Shown here one piece after another: positions 17,274 through 24,884 of a stretch of 38,101 bases of DNA (positions are counted from its first letter, which is position 1; every line of letters starts with the position of its first letter). The notes below the pieces were generated by a model. That model was not told where the DNA came from. It saw nothing but the letters and a program-made list of their open reading frames with translations, and ran no database searches. The DNA comes from Coriobacteriia bacterium (lineage in GTDB: Bacteria > Actinomycetota > Coriobacteriia > Coriobacteriales > UBA8131): positions 1-38,101 of the forward strand of contig WRHL01000008.1 of NCBI GenBank assembly GCA_009783245.1. The letters are read 5' to 3'. Both the position numbers and the translations under genes were made by a program.

Positions 17274-17783
17274 TCAGTGAGGTAGTAGATCCATGAATGG
17301 CTTGAAATGAGCCATTGCCCTCTTCTGCATGTCCTTGAGTTCTGATGGTCCCAGTGTTACCAGTGGTGAGAAGATGCCCATGAGGCTCATGACCGCGCCG
17401 GTCTGGCCTTTAAGCCCCTTGAGCGCCTTGAAGATATCGCCTCCAGATGCGCTTTCAACCAGCATCGGAAGATCGTCTACTTGGATGCGGATACCCTTGA
17501 TGCCTTGCTTTGAGACCTCTTCTTCGGTAAGCACCTCCATAAGCAGGGGTTGAGCCAGATTGACTACAATGGGGGGAGTAGGCGTTCCTACAAGCTGGAA
17601 GAAGATCTTCTTCTGGCCACCTTTTGGCATTACCTTGTCGAAGGCCTTCCTCTGCTTATCGCTGAGCTTGGGTAATAACCCGCCAACAAGTCGCGGAACG
17701 AACTTGTTCGACAGGAGGATCATCCCCTTGAGGTTCTTCTTCTTGAGGAATTTAATGAGATCGTTTGATATGCGCGGCGCCAT
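17274..17783 (-). CDS. SCP2-like (sterol-carrier-type) lipid-binding protein
   Basis: This is a 169-residue protein without signal peptide or membrane helix. The basic N-terminal third (LIKFLKKKNLKGMILLSNKF) may be a helical lead. From about residue 70 it resembles the SCP2 fold: KKIFFQLVG and VVNLAQ strands, then GIRIQVDDLPMLVES and a hydrophobic helix KGLKGQTGAVMSLMGIF where SCP2 proteins form a lipid tunnel. Similarity is by pattern, not by a unique motif. The start at ATG 17783 is decided by AAGGAGAG 6 bases upstream; an in-frame extension to 17840 lacks one. It precedes fixC by 99 bases on the same strand and is the likely first gene of the cluster. A lipid or acyl carrier role is inference. 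Confidence 0.6.
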   Translation of the reverse strand: MAPRISNDLIKFLKKKNLKGMILLSNKFVPRLVGGLLPKLSDKQRKAFDKVMPKGGQKKIFFQLVGTPTPPIVVNLAQPLLMEVLTEEEVSKQGIKGIRIQVDDLPMLVESASGGDIFKALKGLKGQTGAVMSLMGIFSPLVTLGPSELKDMQKRAMAHFKPFMDLLPH

Positions 17784-18075
17784 CGAAGCTCTCCTTTCCA
17801 TAGCGTAAATCAAAACAGGAAGCGTTGACCTAACATGCACTCACACAACCGATAACCGGAGCTCTTGTGCCACACACATATACCAAAGCGTAATCAAGCT
17901 TTCATAACACCAAAGGAAACGATATGCTTGCTTACGAAGTGAGCACATTATATGGTCGTCGTTGAGACCCCCTCAATCATCCTGAGGGTGATGAAGAGGG
18001 GTTATTTTAGTTAGGCTTTCTTGAGTTTGTATTGTAGTTGACCTGCTTATCGATCTTCAGGCACATCACTTCTCA
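17784..18075. other. 292-base intergenic region before the SCP2-fixCX genes
   Basis: No ORF or RNA gene is recognised. It holds the hairpin at 17967-18002 and presumably the promoter for the minus-strand SCP2-like gene. I could not pick out a convincing -35/-10 pair. Confidence 0.5.
17967..18002 (+). terminator. Hairpin ACCCC...GGGGT downstream of the LuxR gene
   Basis: Arms ACCCCcTC and GAgGGGT enclose a second short stem (ATCATCC with GGGTGAT). On the plus strand it is followed by TATTTTAG. The only gene reading towards it is the minus-strand LuxR regulator, for which no U-run follows. It is probably a factor-assisted or bidirectional terminator. Confidence 0.4.
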
Positions 18076-20814
18076 TCATTCAACAACAGAACCCGAGATC
18101 GAAAACGCAGCGGTACGTTCGTGTACATCCAGCTTCTTGTAGATATTCTTCACATGGGTTTTCACCGTATTGACTGAGATATGGAGGGAGTCAGCGATCT
18201 CGAGTTTAGTCATACCTTTCTCGAGGAGCTTCAGTATGTCCTTCTCGCGCTTGGTCAGGTTCGTGATAGTCTGCATCTCGTTGATCCTGAGCTCTGGGAA
18301 CAGGGATTTCCTGAGATTCAGCAGGCGCTTGCAAAGCGATCTCCTGGTCTTACGGATGGCAGTCCCGCCCTTCTTCTCACAAAAGAGCCGATAGAGCAAT
18401 TCGCCGATCACCGGAGAATTGTTTATGAAGGGCTGAATATAGTATTCCTTATCCGCAGCATCGACAGCCAATGTGAACTCTATGGCAGCAGCCTTCTTCT
18501 GCTCAAGGGAATGCAGGCAGACTGCCCGCAGAACCATGGCATCGATCATCAGGCTAGGACAGATGATCCTTTCGATTTCCGGAAGGATCTCATTCAAGGA
18601 ACGGAGCGCCTCTTTCGATTTCCCTGTTGCCTGCATGATCGTTGCCTGGATGAGGTCTGTCTGGACCCGATAATACCCTTCATGAGGCGCTATCAGTTCT
18701 CCCAGAGTAGCGCACATCTTCTCTGCGGCGATAGGATCCCCTGAAGAGAGGGATATCCTTGCGTGACAGATAAAGGTCTCCCAGGCTGAGCTTCGAGGGA
18801 CTATCTCCCGATAGGATGAAAGGGCGCGTTCCGATGCAGTCGCGATGATACCCAGAGACTCTGCATAGAAACCCTGCGCTTCAAGAAGATAGGCATGGGC
18901 AGTCTGCAGTTCAAGTTGGCAGAACAGGTTGCCGGTTCTGAAGAGTATCGACTGCGCCTGCTCCAGGTAGCGGCTCGCCTCATCGATATTGCCTCGGATA
19001 GTATGCAATCTGACAAGGGCAACGTTGAGAAGGCCCAAAGTGAAAACCGCCAGCTTCCCTTCGCTCTCATGAAGGGGTATGGCATTACCCCATGTCTCAG
19101 CGGCTCGCTCGAGTTGTCCCCGCTGGAGATACAGCTTGCCGATCTGGTAGGAACAGTATTGCTCCAGCTGCTCTCCCCCAAAGGCAGCGCTCGCTGCCTT
19201 TGCCTGCGCGTACGAACGCATCGACTCGTCGATATCGCCGATTCCCGCCAGCGCCTCACCCAGAAGGCACAAGAGTGTTACCCGAAACCAGATACTTCCC
19301 GCGCGGAGTTGGGATAGTGCGTTGCGGGAAAGCTCAACAGCGCGATCATAGTCCCCATCCATGCTCGCGTTTCCGGCTTCGATGGTCGCAAGTATCTCTT
19401 CAACTCCTGAGATCAGTTGGGGTGCGTCCTTCTCGTTGATAGACCAGGTACTCAGGCTTTGCCTTGTGCGCTGCAGGTAACCCATGCTCTCCTGAGGCCG
19501 GCTTGCTACAAAATTGCTCCATGCATTCAGGAGGAGGAAGGGCAGATCCTCTCCATAACGCTCCGCGGGCAGCGCCTTCAACCAGCCTCTCACCCGCCAC
19601 TCATCAAGGATGAAAGTCTCTCCATCAAGCTGATTGAAGGCTGCGAGCATGGTGCGTTCGAAGAGTCTGATCACCCGGTCATCATCTTTTGCGGACATCG
19701 CATAATCCAGGGCATCGTCAAGATACCTCATCCGCTCCGACCAGGCACTTGCGCGGATATAGAGCTGTGATATCTCTTCTGGTAACACAACTGACAGGTG
19801 TTGTCGCAAGGCCTCAGCGAAAAGAGGGTGATAGCTATACCACTCACCGGTATCATCAAGTGGGGCTACAAAGAGACCGGCTTGGATAAGGGATTCCAGG
19901 GAGTGCCCGTTTTTCTCTGCGCCTGCCACCTCGGCGCAAAGTGACACAGAAAGGCGCTTGAGGATCGATGTCCGCAACAGGAACAGCTTCAAGGAGTCTT
20001 CCTGCTGGTTGAGCACCTCATCTACCATATAGGTGCGGATATGACGGTTAACCCGCGATGAGTCAAGCGATATCCGGGATTCACCATCTTTGCCCTGGAG
20101 TGAGCCTATCGCCAGCTGGAGACCTGCGATCCAACCGCCAGTAAGCTCGAAGAGCGCGTGCACTTCTTCCTGTGATACCTCGAGGCCCTTTGTCTGTCGC
20201 AGGAATCTGGCAGTTCCAGCCAGATCAAGGAAGAGGTCCCTTGATTGTATCTCGACGAGTTGATCCTGTCCTCTCAACCTGGAGAGCGAGAAGGCCGGTG
20301 GCACTCTGCTCGCGATGGCAAGGTGGATAGTATCCGGCATGTGCTCGATCCAGTATATGAGGTCTGTGCTGATCTGCTCTGAGCTGATCTTCTGGTAATC
20401 GTCGAGGACGAAGAATATCTCAAAAGGGAGCGCGGCGATCTGGCCTAAGGGTTGGGAAAGCCAATCCATATCAGCGAATCCCGTCCAGCTGGACTCGCTC
20501 ATAGCGCTCACAGTTGTGGATAGTCCTGGGTCGAGAGAAGCCAGGGCATCCAAAAACGATACCCAGAAACGGGAGCGCTCATTATCGCTTGTATCCAGGG
20601 TCAACCATACAGCCCGTTTATCCGTCCTACTGACTGTCTGGAAGAAGCTGCTCAGACAGGTCGTCTTGCCTGATCCCGCAACAGCGGTCAGCAGGGTAAG
20701 CCGCTTGGAAAGCCCTGTCTGGAGCCTGCTGTGGAGCTTGCCTACTGGCACTAAACGTGGGGGAGGAGGAGGCGGAATGGTCTTGTTTGTCAGATAGCCC
20801 AAAAGAGTCTCCAT
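18076..20814 (-). CDS. MalT-type (LAL family) LuxR transcriptional activator
   Basis: This 912-residue regulator combines an N-terminal NTPase with a C-terminal LuxR DNA-binding domain. The Walker A LTAVAGSGKTTCL is at about 42-54 after a proline run (six consecutive prolines near residue 14). The Walker B-like FFVLDDYQKI follows. The middle is TPR-like helical repeats (for example LLCLLGEALAGIGDIDES). The last 65 residues form the HTH: TNLTKREKDILKLLEKGMTK then NTVKTHVKNIYKKLDVHER. Such proteins sense small inducers through the helical region and bind ATP. ATG 20814 is preferred because conserved sequence begins there, but it has no clear Shine-Dalgarno. The frame stays open to ATG 20952, so the start is uncertain. 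It is divergent from the small gene at 21015 and upstream, on the same strand, of the SCP2-fixCX-oleBC block, which is a plausible target. Confidence 0.85.
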   Translation of the reverse strand: METLLGYLTNKTIPPPPPPRLVPVGKLHSRLQTGLSKRLTLLTAVAGSGKTTCLSSFFQTVSRTDKRAVWLTLDTSDNERSRFWVSFLDALASLDPGLSTTVSAMSESSWTGFADMDWLSQPLGQIAALPFEIFFVLDDYQKISSEQISTDLIYWIEHMPDTIHLAIASRVPPAFSLSRLRGQDQLVEIQSRDLFLDLAGTARFLRQTKGLEVSQEEVHALFELTGGWIAGLQLAIGSLQGKDGESRISLDSSRVNRHIRTYMVDEVLNQQEDSLKLFLLRTSILKRLSVSLCAEVAGAEKNGHSLESLIQAGLFVAPLDDTGEWYSYHPLFAEALRQHLSVVLPEEISQLYIRASAWSERMRYLDDALDYAMSAKDDDRVIRLFERTMLAAFNQLDGETFILDEWRVRGWLKALPAERYGEDLPFLLLNAWSNFVASRPQESMGYLQRTRQSLSTWSINEKDAPQLISGVEEILATIEAGNASMDGDYDRAVELSRNALSQLRAGSIWFRVTLLCLLGEALAGIGDIDESMRSYAQAKAASAAFGGEQLEQYCSYQIGKLYLQRGQLERAAETWGNAIPLHESEGKLAVFTLGLLNVALVRLHTIRGNIDEASRYLEQAQSILFRTGNLFCQLELQTAHAYLLEAQGFYAESLGIIATASERALSSYREIVPRSSAWETFICHARISLSSGDPIAAEKMCATLGELIAPHEGYYRVQTDLIQATIMQATGKSKEALRSLNEILPEIERIICPSLMIDAMVLRAVCLHSLEQKKAAAIEFTLAVDAADKEYYIQPFINNSPVIGELLYRLFCEKKGGTAIRKTRRSLCKRLLNLRKSLFPELRINEMQTITNLTKREKDILKLLEKGMTKLEIADSLHISVNTVKTHVKNIYKKLDVHERTAAFSISGSVVE

Positions 20815-20871
20815 CCGAAACGCAGCTGTGTCCAAAGCTTCTACTTGATAACCCGCGCTTGATGAGTTTGC

Positions 20872-20899
20872 TTGCTTGAAGAAGAATTTGCTGTACACT
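20872..20899 (+). promoter_or_regulatory. Candidate promoter for the 70-residue protein gene
   Basis: TTGCTT (20872-20877), a 16-base spacer and TACACT (20894-20899) make a reasonable plus-strand promoter. The predicted start near 20906 leaves a leader of about 109 bases containing both inverted repeats listed below. Confidence 0.35.
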
Positions 20900-20902
20900 A
20901 TG

Positions 20903-20930
20903 CGGTAGCAGTCCGCATTACCTGCTACCG
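20903..20930. promoter_or_regulatory. Inverted repeat CGGTAGCAG-N10-CTGCTACCG
   Basis: The 9-bp arms are perfect around a 10-base centre, in the divergent region between the LuxR regulator and the small gene. This size and symmetry suit either a dimeric regulator site, perhaps the neighbouring LuxR protein, or a leader hairpin of the plus-strand transcript. Confidence 0.5.
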
Positions 20931-20949
20931 ACAATACTATCACCAGTGT

Positions 20950-20970
20950 CATGCCGTGTGTATCGGCATG
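20950..20970. promoter_or_regulatory. Inverted repeat CATGCCG-N7-CGGCATG
   Basis: The 7-bp arms are perfect, 19 bases beyond the previous inverted repeat and 44 bases before the ATG at 21015. No T-run follows. It is a second candidate operator or leader stem in the same regulatory gap. Confidence 0.45.
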
Positions 20971-21014
20971 CCTGATACGTTATGCAATCACGTGTGAATA
21001 AGGAGGAGATACCT

Positions 21015-21227
21015 ATGTCACTTACGCTGGATACTAAGATAAAGGAAATCAGAGAGAACCCTGAGGCAGTTGCATTGATAAACGAGATAGTCCCCGGGTT
21101 TGCCACTGACCCCAAGATGAAGCTGGTAGCGGGAACGACCTTCAGAAAGCTTTCCGGGATAAAGCAGGCGGGCGTTACCCCGGAGAAGCTAGAGGCGATA
21201 GAGAAGGCCCTGGCTTCCCTCGGCTAA
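21015..21227 (+). CDS. Small conserved-looking helical protein (70 residues)
   Basis: This is a compact soluble protein of 70 residues with no signal peptide or cysteine. Its helical pattern (IKEIRENPEAVALINEIVPG, then TFRKLSGI and TPEKLEAIEKALASL) recalls the small helical domain sometimes found at the C-terminus of glycoside hydrolases and as stand-alone proteins; I cannot name the family with certainty. Expression looks strong: AAGGAGGAG is 6 bases before the ATG and a strong terminator follows 28 bases after the stop. It is a single-gene transcript divergent from the LuxR regulator, so it may be a target of that regulator. The function is unknown. Confidence 0.75.
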   Translation: MSLTLDTKIKEIRENPEAVALINEIVPGFATDPKMKLVAGTTFRKLSGIKQAGVTPEKLEAIEKALASLG

Positions 21228-21254
21228 GAGCAAGTAACGATACTGTACAGACAA

Positions 21255-21295
21255 AACCCCGGCAGGCCAGTGAGGCGCTGTCGGGGTTCTTTGTT
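21255..21295 (+). terminator. Rho-independent terminator
   Basis: The arms AACCCCGGCAG (21255-21265) and CTGTCGGGGTT (21278-21288) form an 11-bp stem with one G-T pair, followed by CTTTGTT. It ends the small gene at 21015-21227. Confidence 0.8.
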
Positions 21296-21321
21296 CGTAT
21301 TACAGCAGAGTTCGCTGGGCA

Positions 21322-21357
21322 GCTGCGCCTGGGTGGTGGGTTCCACGCAGGCGCAGC
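21322..21357 (-). terminator. Long GC-rich hairpin after the NCS2 permease gene
   Basis: Perfect 10-bp arms GCTGCGCCTG and CAGGCGCAGC enclose a further GTGG/CCAC pair. It lies 14 bases past the permease stop on the minus strand. No U-run follows, so it would be a non-canonical terminator or 3' mRNA-stabilising stem. Confidence 0.5.
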
Positions 21358-21370
21358 AATCATTGCTTCC

Positions 21371-22684
21371 CTAGGTGAATATGAAGGTGGCAAGGAAGGC
21401 GAGCGCGGCAACCCACATAAGCGGTTTGACCTCGCGGAACTTGCCCTGGAAGGTTTTGATGACGCAGAAGGAGATGAAGCCGAACCCGATACCATGGGAC
21501 ATCGAGTAGGTCAACGGCATGCCGATTATGGTGATGAAGGCGGGGAACGCGACCGAGATGTCGTTCCATTCGATCTCGCCGATGTCTGACATCATCAAGA
21601 AGCCGACAACCACCAAAGCACCGCAGGTGGCGGCGCCGCTTACCACACCGATAACCGGTGCGAAGAAGGCGAAGACGATGAAACCAAGGCCGATGACCAT
21701 ATTGGAAAGGCCGGTCCGAGCGCCTGCCGCAACACCTGACATCGATTCGACATAGGAGGTAACCGAGCTTGCTCCAACCAATCCACCCACTGCAGCCGCA
21801 GCGGAGTCGACGATCAGGATCTCCTTTGCATTCTTGACATCGCCCTTCTCGTCAACAAAACCAGCCTGGGTACCCACAGCGACTACCGTTCCCACGGTGT
21901 CAAAGAAGTCACTCATCAACAAGCTGAAAGCGAACATCAGAAGCACCGGTGTCATGAATACCTTGACAATGGGAAGTATGCCCTCTTCCGTCATCTGGAA
22001 GGGCGCCCCAAAGGTTGAGAAGTCGGGTAAAGAGAAGATGGCCTCTGGAATGGGCGTCACACCAAAGGGGATCCCTACGATAGTTGCGAAGACAATGGAG
22101 ATAAGCAATCCGCCCCTCACCTTGAGGGCGGTGAGGATGACTGCTGTCAGGATAGAGATGACCGAGACTATGGCGAAGGGAGTGGTGAGGTCTCCCAGTT
22201 CGACAGCGGTAGCGGCACTGGACACTACCACCCCTCCATTCTGGAGGCCGATAAAGGCGATGAAGAGGCCGATACCTATACCGATGGCTCGCCGCAGTGA
22301 CACCGGGATGGCTCGCATGACAGCCTCGCGCAAACCACAGATGACCAGGATCAGGATGATGATTCCCTCAACAAGGATAACAGCCATGGCGACACGCCAG
22401 TCTACGCCAACACCCAGGCTTATGCTGAAGGCCACCACGGCATTGATTCCCATACCTGAGGCAAGCGCGATTGGCCGGTTCGCCCAAAGCCCCATGATGA
22501 TGGTCATGAGAGCGGCTCCAAAGCAGGTGGCCGTCAGCGCCCCCTCAAAGGGCACGCCTGCCACCATCAGGATGCCGGGATTCACCGCGATGATGTAGGC
22601 CATGGCAAGGAAGGTTGTCAGGCCGCCGATCACCTCGGTCGAAACCGAGCTTCCTCTCTGTGAGATCTTAAAGAACTTGTCCAC
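21371..22684 (-). CDS. NCS2 family (AzgA/PbuG-like) purine permease
   Basis: This 437-residue polytopic membrane protein is rich in long hydrophobic helices, as expected for 14-segment nucleobase:cation symporters. Family signatures include the N-terminal EVIGGLTTFLAMAYIIAVNP, then GMGINAVVAFS, FSLLMSDFFDTVGTVVAVG and SVTSYVESMSGVAAGARTGL, which carries the conserved Glu of the substrate site. These match the AzgA-like group that imports adenine, guanine or hypoxanthine. Both a TTG (22687) and a GTG (22684) are possible starts; AAAGGGG is 6 bases before the GTG, so I chose it. It follows the ThrE-type gene by 132 bases, a gap with its own inverted repeats and probable promoter. I found no purine riboswitch core in that leader. 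Confidence 0.88.
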   Translation of the reverse strand: MDKFFKISQRGSSVSTEVIGGLTTFLAMAYIIAVNPGILMVAGVPFEGALTATCFGAALMTIIMGLWANRPIALASGMGINAVVAFSISLGVGVDWRVAMAVILVEGIIILILVICGLREAVMRAIPVSLRRAIGIGIGLFIAFIGLQNGGVVVSSAATAVELGDLTTPFAIVSVISILTAVILTALKVRGGLLISIVFATIVGIPFGVTPIPEAIFSLPDFSTFGAPFQMTEEGILPIVKVFMTPVLLMFAFSLLMSDFFDTVGTVVAVGTQAGFVDEKGDVKNAKEILIVDSAAAAVGGLVGASSVTSYVESMSGVAAGARTGLSNMVIGLGFIVFAFFAPVIGVVSGAATCGALVVVGFLMMSDIGEIEWNDISVAFPAFITIIGMPLTYSMSHGIGFGFISFCVIKTFQGKFREVKPLMWVAALAFLATFIFT

Positions 22685-22711
22685 CAAAATCCCCTTTCAG
22701 TCGTCCAGTGC

Positions 22712-22743
22712 GGTTGTCGCAACTGTTCAGAACGCGGACAACC
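22712..22743. other. Inverted repeat GGTTGTC-N18-GACAACC in the permease leader
   Basis: Perfect 7-bp arms lie 28-59 bases before the GTG start of the NCS2 permease gene. It could fold in the leader mRNA or bind a regulator. It does not match a riboswitch I recognise. Confidence 0.3.
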
Positions 22744-22791
22744 CTGTCAAAAACCCTACTGGGAATTCTATACTTATCTTGTACCGAATTG

Positions 22792-22809
22792 TATTGAGAT
22801 ACCTCAATA
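22792..22809. promoter_or_regulatory. Palindrome TATTGAG-ATAC-CTCAATA upstream of NCS2 permease
   Basis: The 7-bp perfect arms with a 4-base centre lie about 20 bases upstream (minus strand) of a possible -10 TATAGA at 22767-22772, so the site overlaps the -35 position. A repressor or activator site for the permease promoter is likely. Confidence 0.45.
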
Positions 22810-22816
22810 TGTAGTG

Positions 22817-24073
22817 TTATCTTTTCGCCTGACTACGAAATCTATGATAAACCGTTGAGGCGATCCGTGTCAGTGAGATCATCACGAGAAGAGCTACGGC
22901 AATCCCACCCGCTATCAACAGGGCCTCAGAAAGGGCTGAGATCGCAGCGCTTGGATTGCTGTCGATGAATTGCAGCATTGCGTTGTACATGACCTTGCCA
23001 GGCACAAGGGGGAAAATCGCTGGGATGATGAAAAGTGTGGCAGCATCCTTGGTAATGCGTGTCACGATCTCAGCGAGCAGCGCGATGCTGCAGGTTCCCA
23101 GAAAACAACCATAGACACTGGAGCTGCCGTGCTGCACAACCAGCTCATAGATCAGCCAACCACAGGCGGCGATGAGTCCCGCGAGGACCAGGTAGCGGCG
23201 CGGGATGTTGACAATGACCGCCACCCCCATGGTTCCTAAGAAGGCAAACAGGAAGCCGAGTGGCAGGATGAACTGCGAGGGGAAGTCTGCATGGACGGGA
23301 AGCGGTGCGAACCTGAGGCACATGCCAACCCCTCCCGCGATGGCGATTGCGAGCAGCATCGACTCCGCGCTGCGGGCAACACCAGCAAGCATGTCGCCTG
23401 AGAGGAGATCACGTGCGGCATTGGTGATAGCCACACCGGGCAGGAAGACCACGATACTCCCAACGATCATGGCGCCAAGTGATGAGCAGAATCCCAGGTT
23501 GAAGATCAGCAGGGATAAAGCTGCGGCTAAAAAGCAGCTGGCGAAGACCACGATAAAGCCGTTGATGCGTAAACGCTCGACACTGAGGGAGAAGAGGTAG
23601 GTGATGGTGGCGATGGCGATGGTACAGAGGCCGTCGGTGAGGCTTCCTCCGTTCAACATGGTGAAGGCGACGGCAATAACGAACATCGCAAGCAGGCGGA
23701 TCGGCAAGCTGAAGCCACCAATCGCGTCTATGCGTTCAAGCTCTTCCAGGCCCTTGTCAATGTCTTCCTCAGAATGTGTTGGGGCAGCGATGAAGCGACG
23801 CACAAAGGAGTTCACCAGCGAGACCTTCTCCAGGTCGGTTGTCAGACTCTTGACACGCCTGACAACGGTCTGGATCTCCATGCTCCGCTCGTCGTCGCCC
23901 AATGAGGCGAAGATACCGGTTGTGGTGAAGAAGCTCTGCACGTAGGGTATATCACAGGCACGGCAGAGACGCTCGACCGTATCCTCGGCTCGATAGACCT
24001 CAGCTCCACTTTTCAGCATAATCTCGCCGGCTCGCACAGCCAGCATCAGTATCTTGTTATAGCGTGCTTCCAT
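22817..24073 (-). CDS. ThrE-type threonine/serine exporter family protein (fused form)
   Basis: This 418-residue membrane protein joins both halves of the ThrE family. The cytoplasmic N-terminal part (ILMLAVRAGEIMLKSGAEVYRAEDTVERL) is the DUF1212 signature. About ten hydrophobic segments follow from residue 130 on, the last four corresponding to the DUF3815-type half that is a separate small protein in many bacteria. VVFLPGVAITNAARDLLSGD is a typical conserved loop. Corynebacterium ThrE exports threonine and serine; other members move dipeptides or dicarboxylates, so substrate is unproven. The ATG at 24073 has only a weak, distant ribosome site, perhaps because of coupling to the gene that ends 39 bases upstream. 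Confidence 0.85.
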   Translation of the reverse strand: MEARYNKILMLAVRAGEIMLKSGAEVYRAEDTVERLCRACDIPYVQSFFTTTGIFASLGDDERSMEIQTVVRRVKSLTTDLEKVSLVNSFVRRFIAAPTHSEEDIDKGLEELERIDAIGGFSLPIRLLAMFVIAVAFTMLNGGSLTDGLCTIAIATITYLFSLSVERLRINGFIVVFASCFLAAALSLLIFNLGFCSSLGAMIVGSIVVFLPGVAITNAARDLLSGDMLAGVARSAESMLLAIAIAGGVGMCLRFAPLPVHADFPSQFILPLGFLFAFLGTMGVAVIVNIPRRYLVLAGLIAACGWLIYELVVQHGSSSVYGCFLGTCSIALLAEIVTRITKDAATLFIIPAIFPLVPGKVMYNAMLQFIDSNPSAAISALSEALLIAGGIAVALLVMISLTRIASTVYHRFRSQAKR

Positions 24074-24112
24074 ATTTGCAATCGCCCCTGCTCCGCCCCC
24101 AGGAGAGACCCC

Positions 24113-24622
24113 TCACTCCTTAGAGACAGGGGCGACCTGTGGTGCAGTAAAGAAATCAGACATCCCCACCAGGCTCTTCAATGTATCAGCGCTGCTGGTC
24201 TCCTGACCAGGGTTGACAATCACTTTCTGGACGTAGTCAACGTCCGCCTCTTCGATGAACTGTCCCGATGGCCCTGCCCCAACCACGGGAGTAGGATGAT
24301 CAGCCTCAGGAGCGCTGGTAGATAAGACCTCCGGCGTATCCTCTGACGCTGCCATTGCTGTGGTGCTGAGCGCAGCATCGGAGAGGTCCAGCGCCATCTG
24401 CTTAGAGGGCGTCGGCGCCTCTACAGCAGCCTCTTTGTCTGTTGTCACTGTTTCTTCTGGAGTCTCTGGGGCAAGCTCGCCACTGATCAGGTAACGCCTG
24501 ACATCGCGTCGCATCCTCTTGGCTGTCTTCTTCGCGTCGTTCGCGATGAGCACAGCGATGATTGCGACTGCAAGGGATGCGAGAGCGAAGATGAAGAAGA
24601 GGAGGATCATCAAGTCAGTCAT
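24113..24622 (-). CDS. Single-pass membrane protein with low-complexity tail
   Basis: This is a 169-residue protein of unknown function. One N-terminal membrane helix (LMILLFFIFALASLAVAIIA) is followed by a short basic patch (KKTAKRMRRDVRRY). The remaining 120 residues are rich in Ala, Thr, Ser, Pro and acidic residues and look mostly disordered. The basic patch after the helix places the tail in the cytoplasm. ATG 24622 is chosen for AAAGGA six bases upstream; the frame stays open to 24709 without a better start. It precedes the ThrE-type gene by 39 bases and likely shares its transcript. It might be a scaffold or envelope-associated factor, but nothing specific supports that. Confidence 0.65.
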   Translation of the reverse strand: MTDLMILLFFIFALASLAVAIIAVLIANDAKKTAKRMRRDVRRYLISGELAPETPEETVTTDKEAAVEAPTPSKQMALDLSDAALSTTAMAASEDTPEVLSTSAPEADHPTPVVGAGPSGQFIEEADVDYVQKVIVNPGQETSSADTLKSLVGMSDFFTAPQVAPVSKE

Positions 24623-24787
24623 CGTTTTCCTTTCGTAAAAACTGCCGCGCCTATAGTACCACGTAGACTTTGCTTCACCCTGGGTTCCTTGGAAAACTGC
24701 TTGGAGCATAGAGGGTCATTCACGGCAAAACACCTCATTTCCAAGAACTGCTGCAGGCTTTCTCTCTGGAATCAGCCAAGTATGAAA

Positions 24788-24793
24788 TATAAT
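24788..24793 (+). promoter_or_regulatory. Candidate -10 box (TATAAT) of the nucleoside ABC operon
   Basis: A perfect TATAAT lies 91 bases before the start of the BMP lipoprotein gene. No good -35 is present at 16-18 bp. The leader shows no riboswitch that I can recognise. Confidence 0.45.
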
Positions 24794-24884
24794 AACCCCC
24801 ATAGGTAGTAGCGATATAAGGTTGCTGCGACCATATTATGTGTCTTCAGGAGGAAGATACCCAAACAGCGTTAGGAGATACGGA

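Noticed and set aside
20815-20952. N-terminal extension of the LuxR regulator to ATG 20952
   Set aside because: The extra 46 residues run through both the CGGTAGCAG inverted repeat and part of the next one, and lack resemblance to MalT-type N-termini. Kept as a possibility only, since ATG 20814 has no good ribosome site.
24700-24884. Riboswitch upstream of the nucleoside-binding lipoprotein gene
   Set aside because: No purine, preQ1 or guanidine core sequence could be recognised by eye. Only a -10 box and an ordinary ribosome site are supported.
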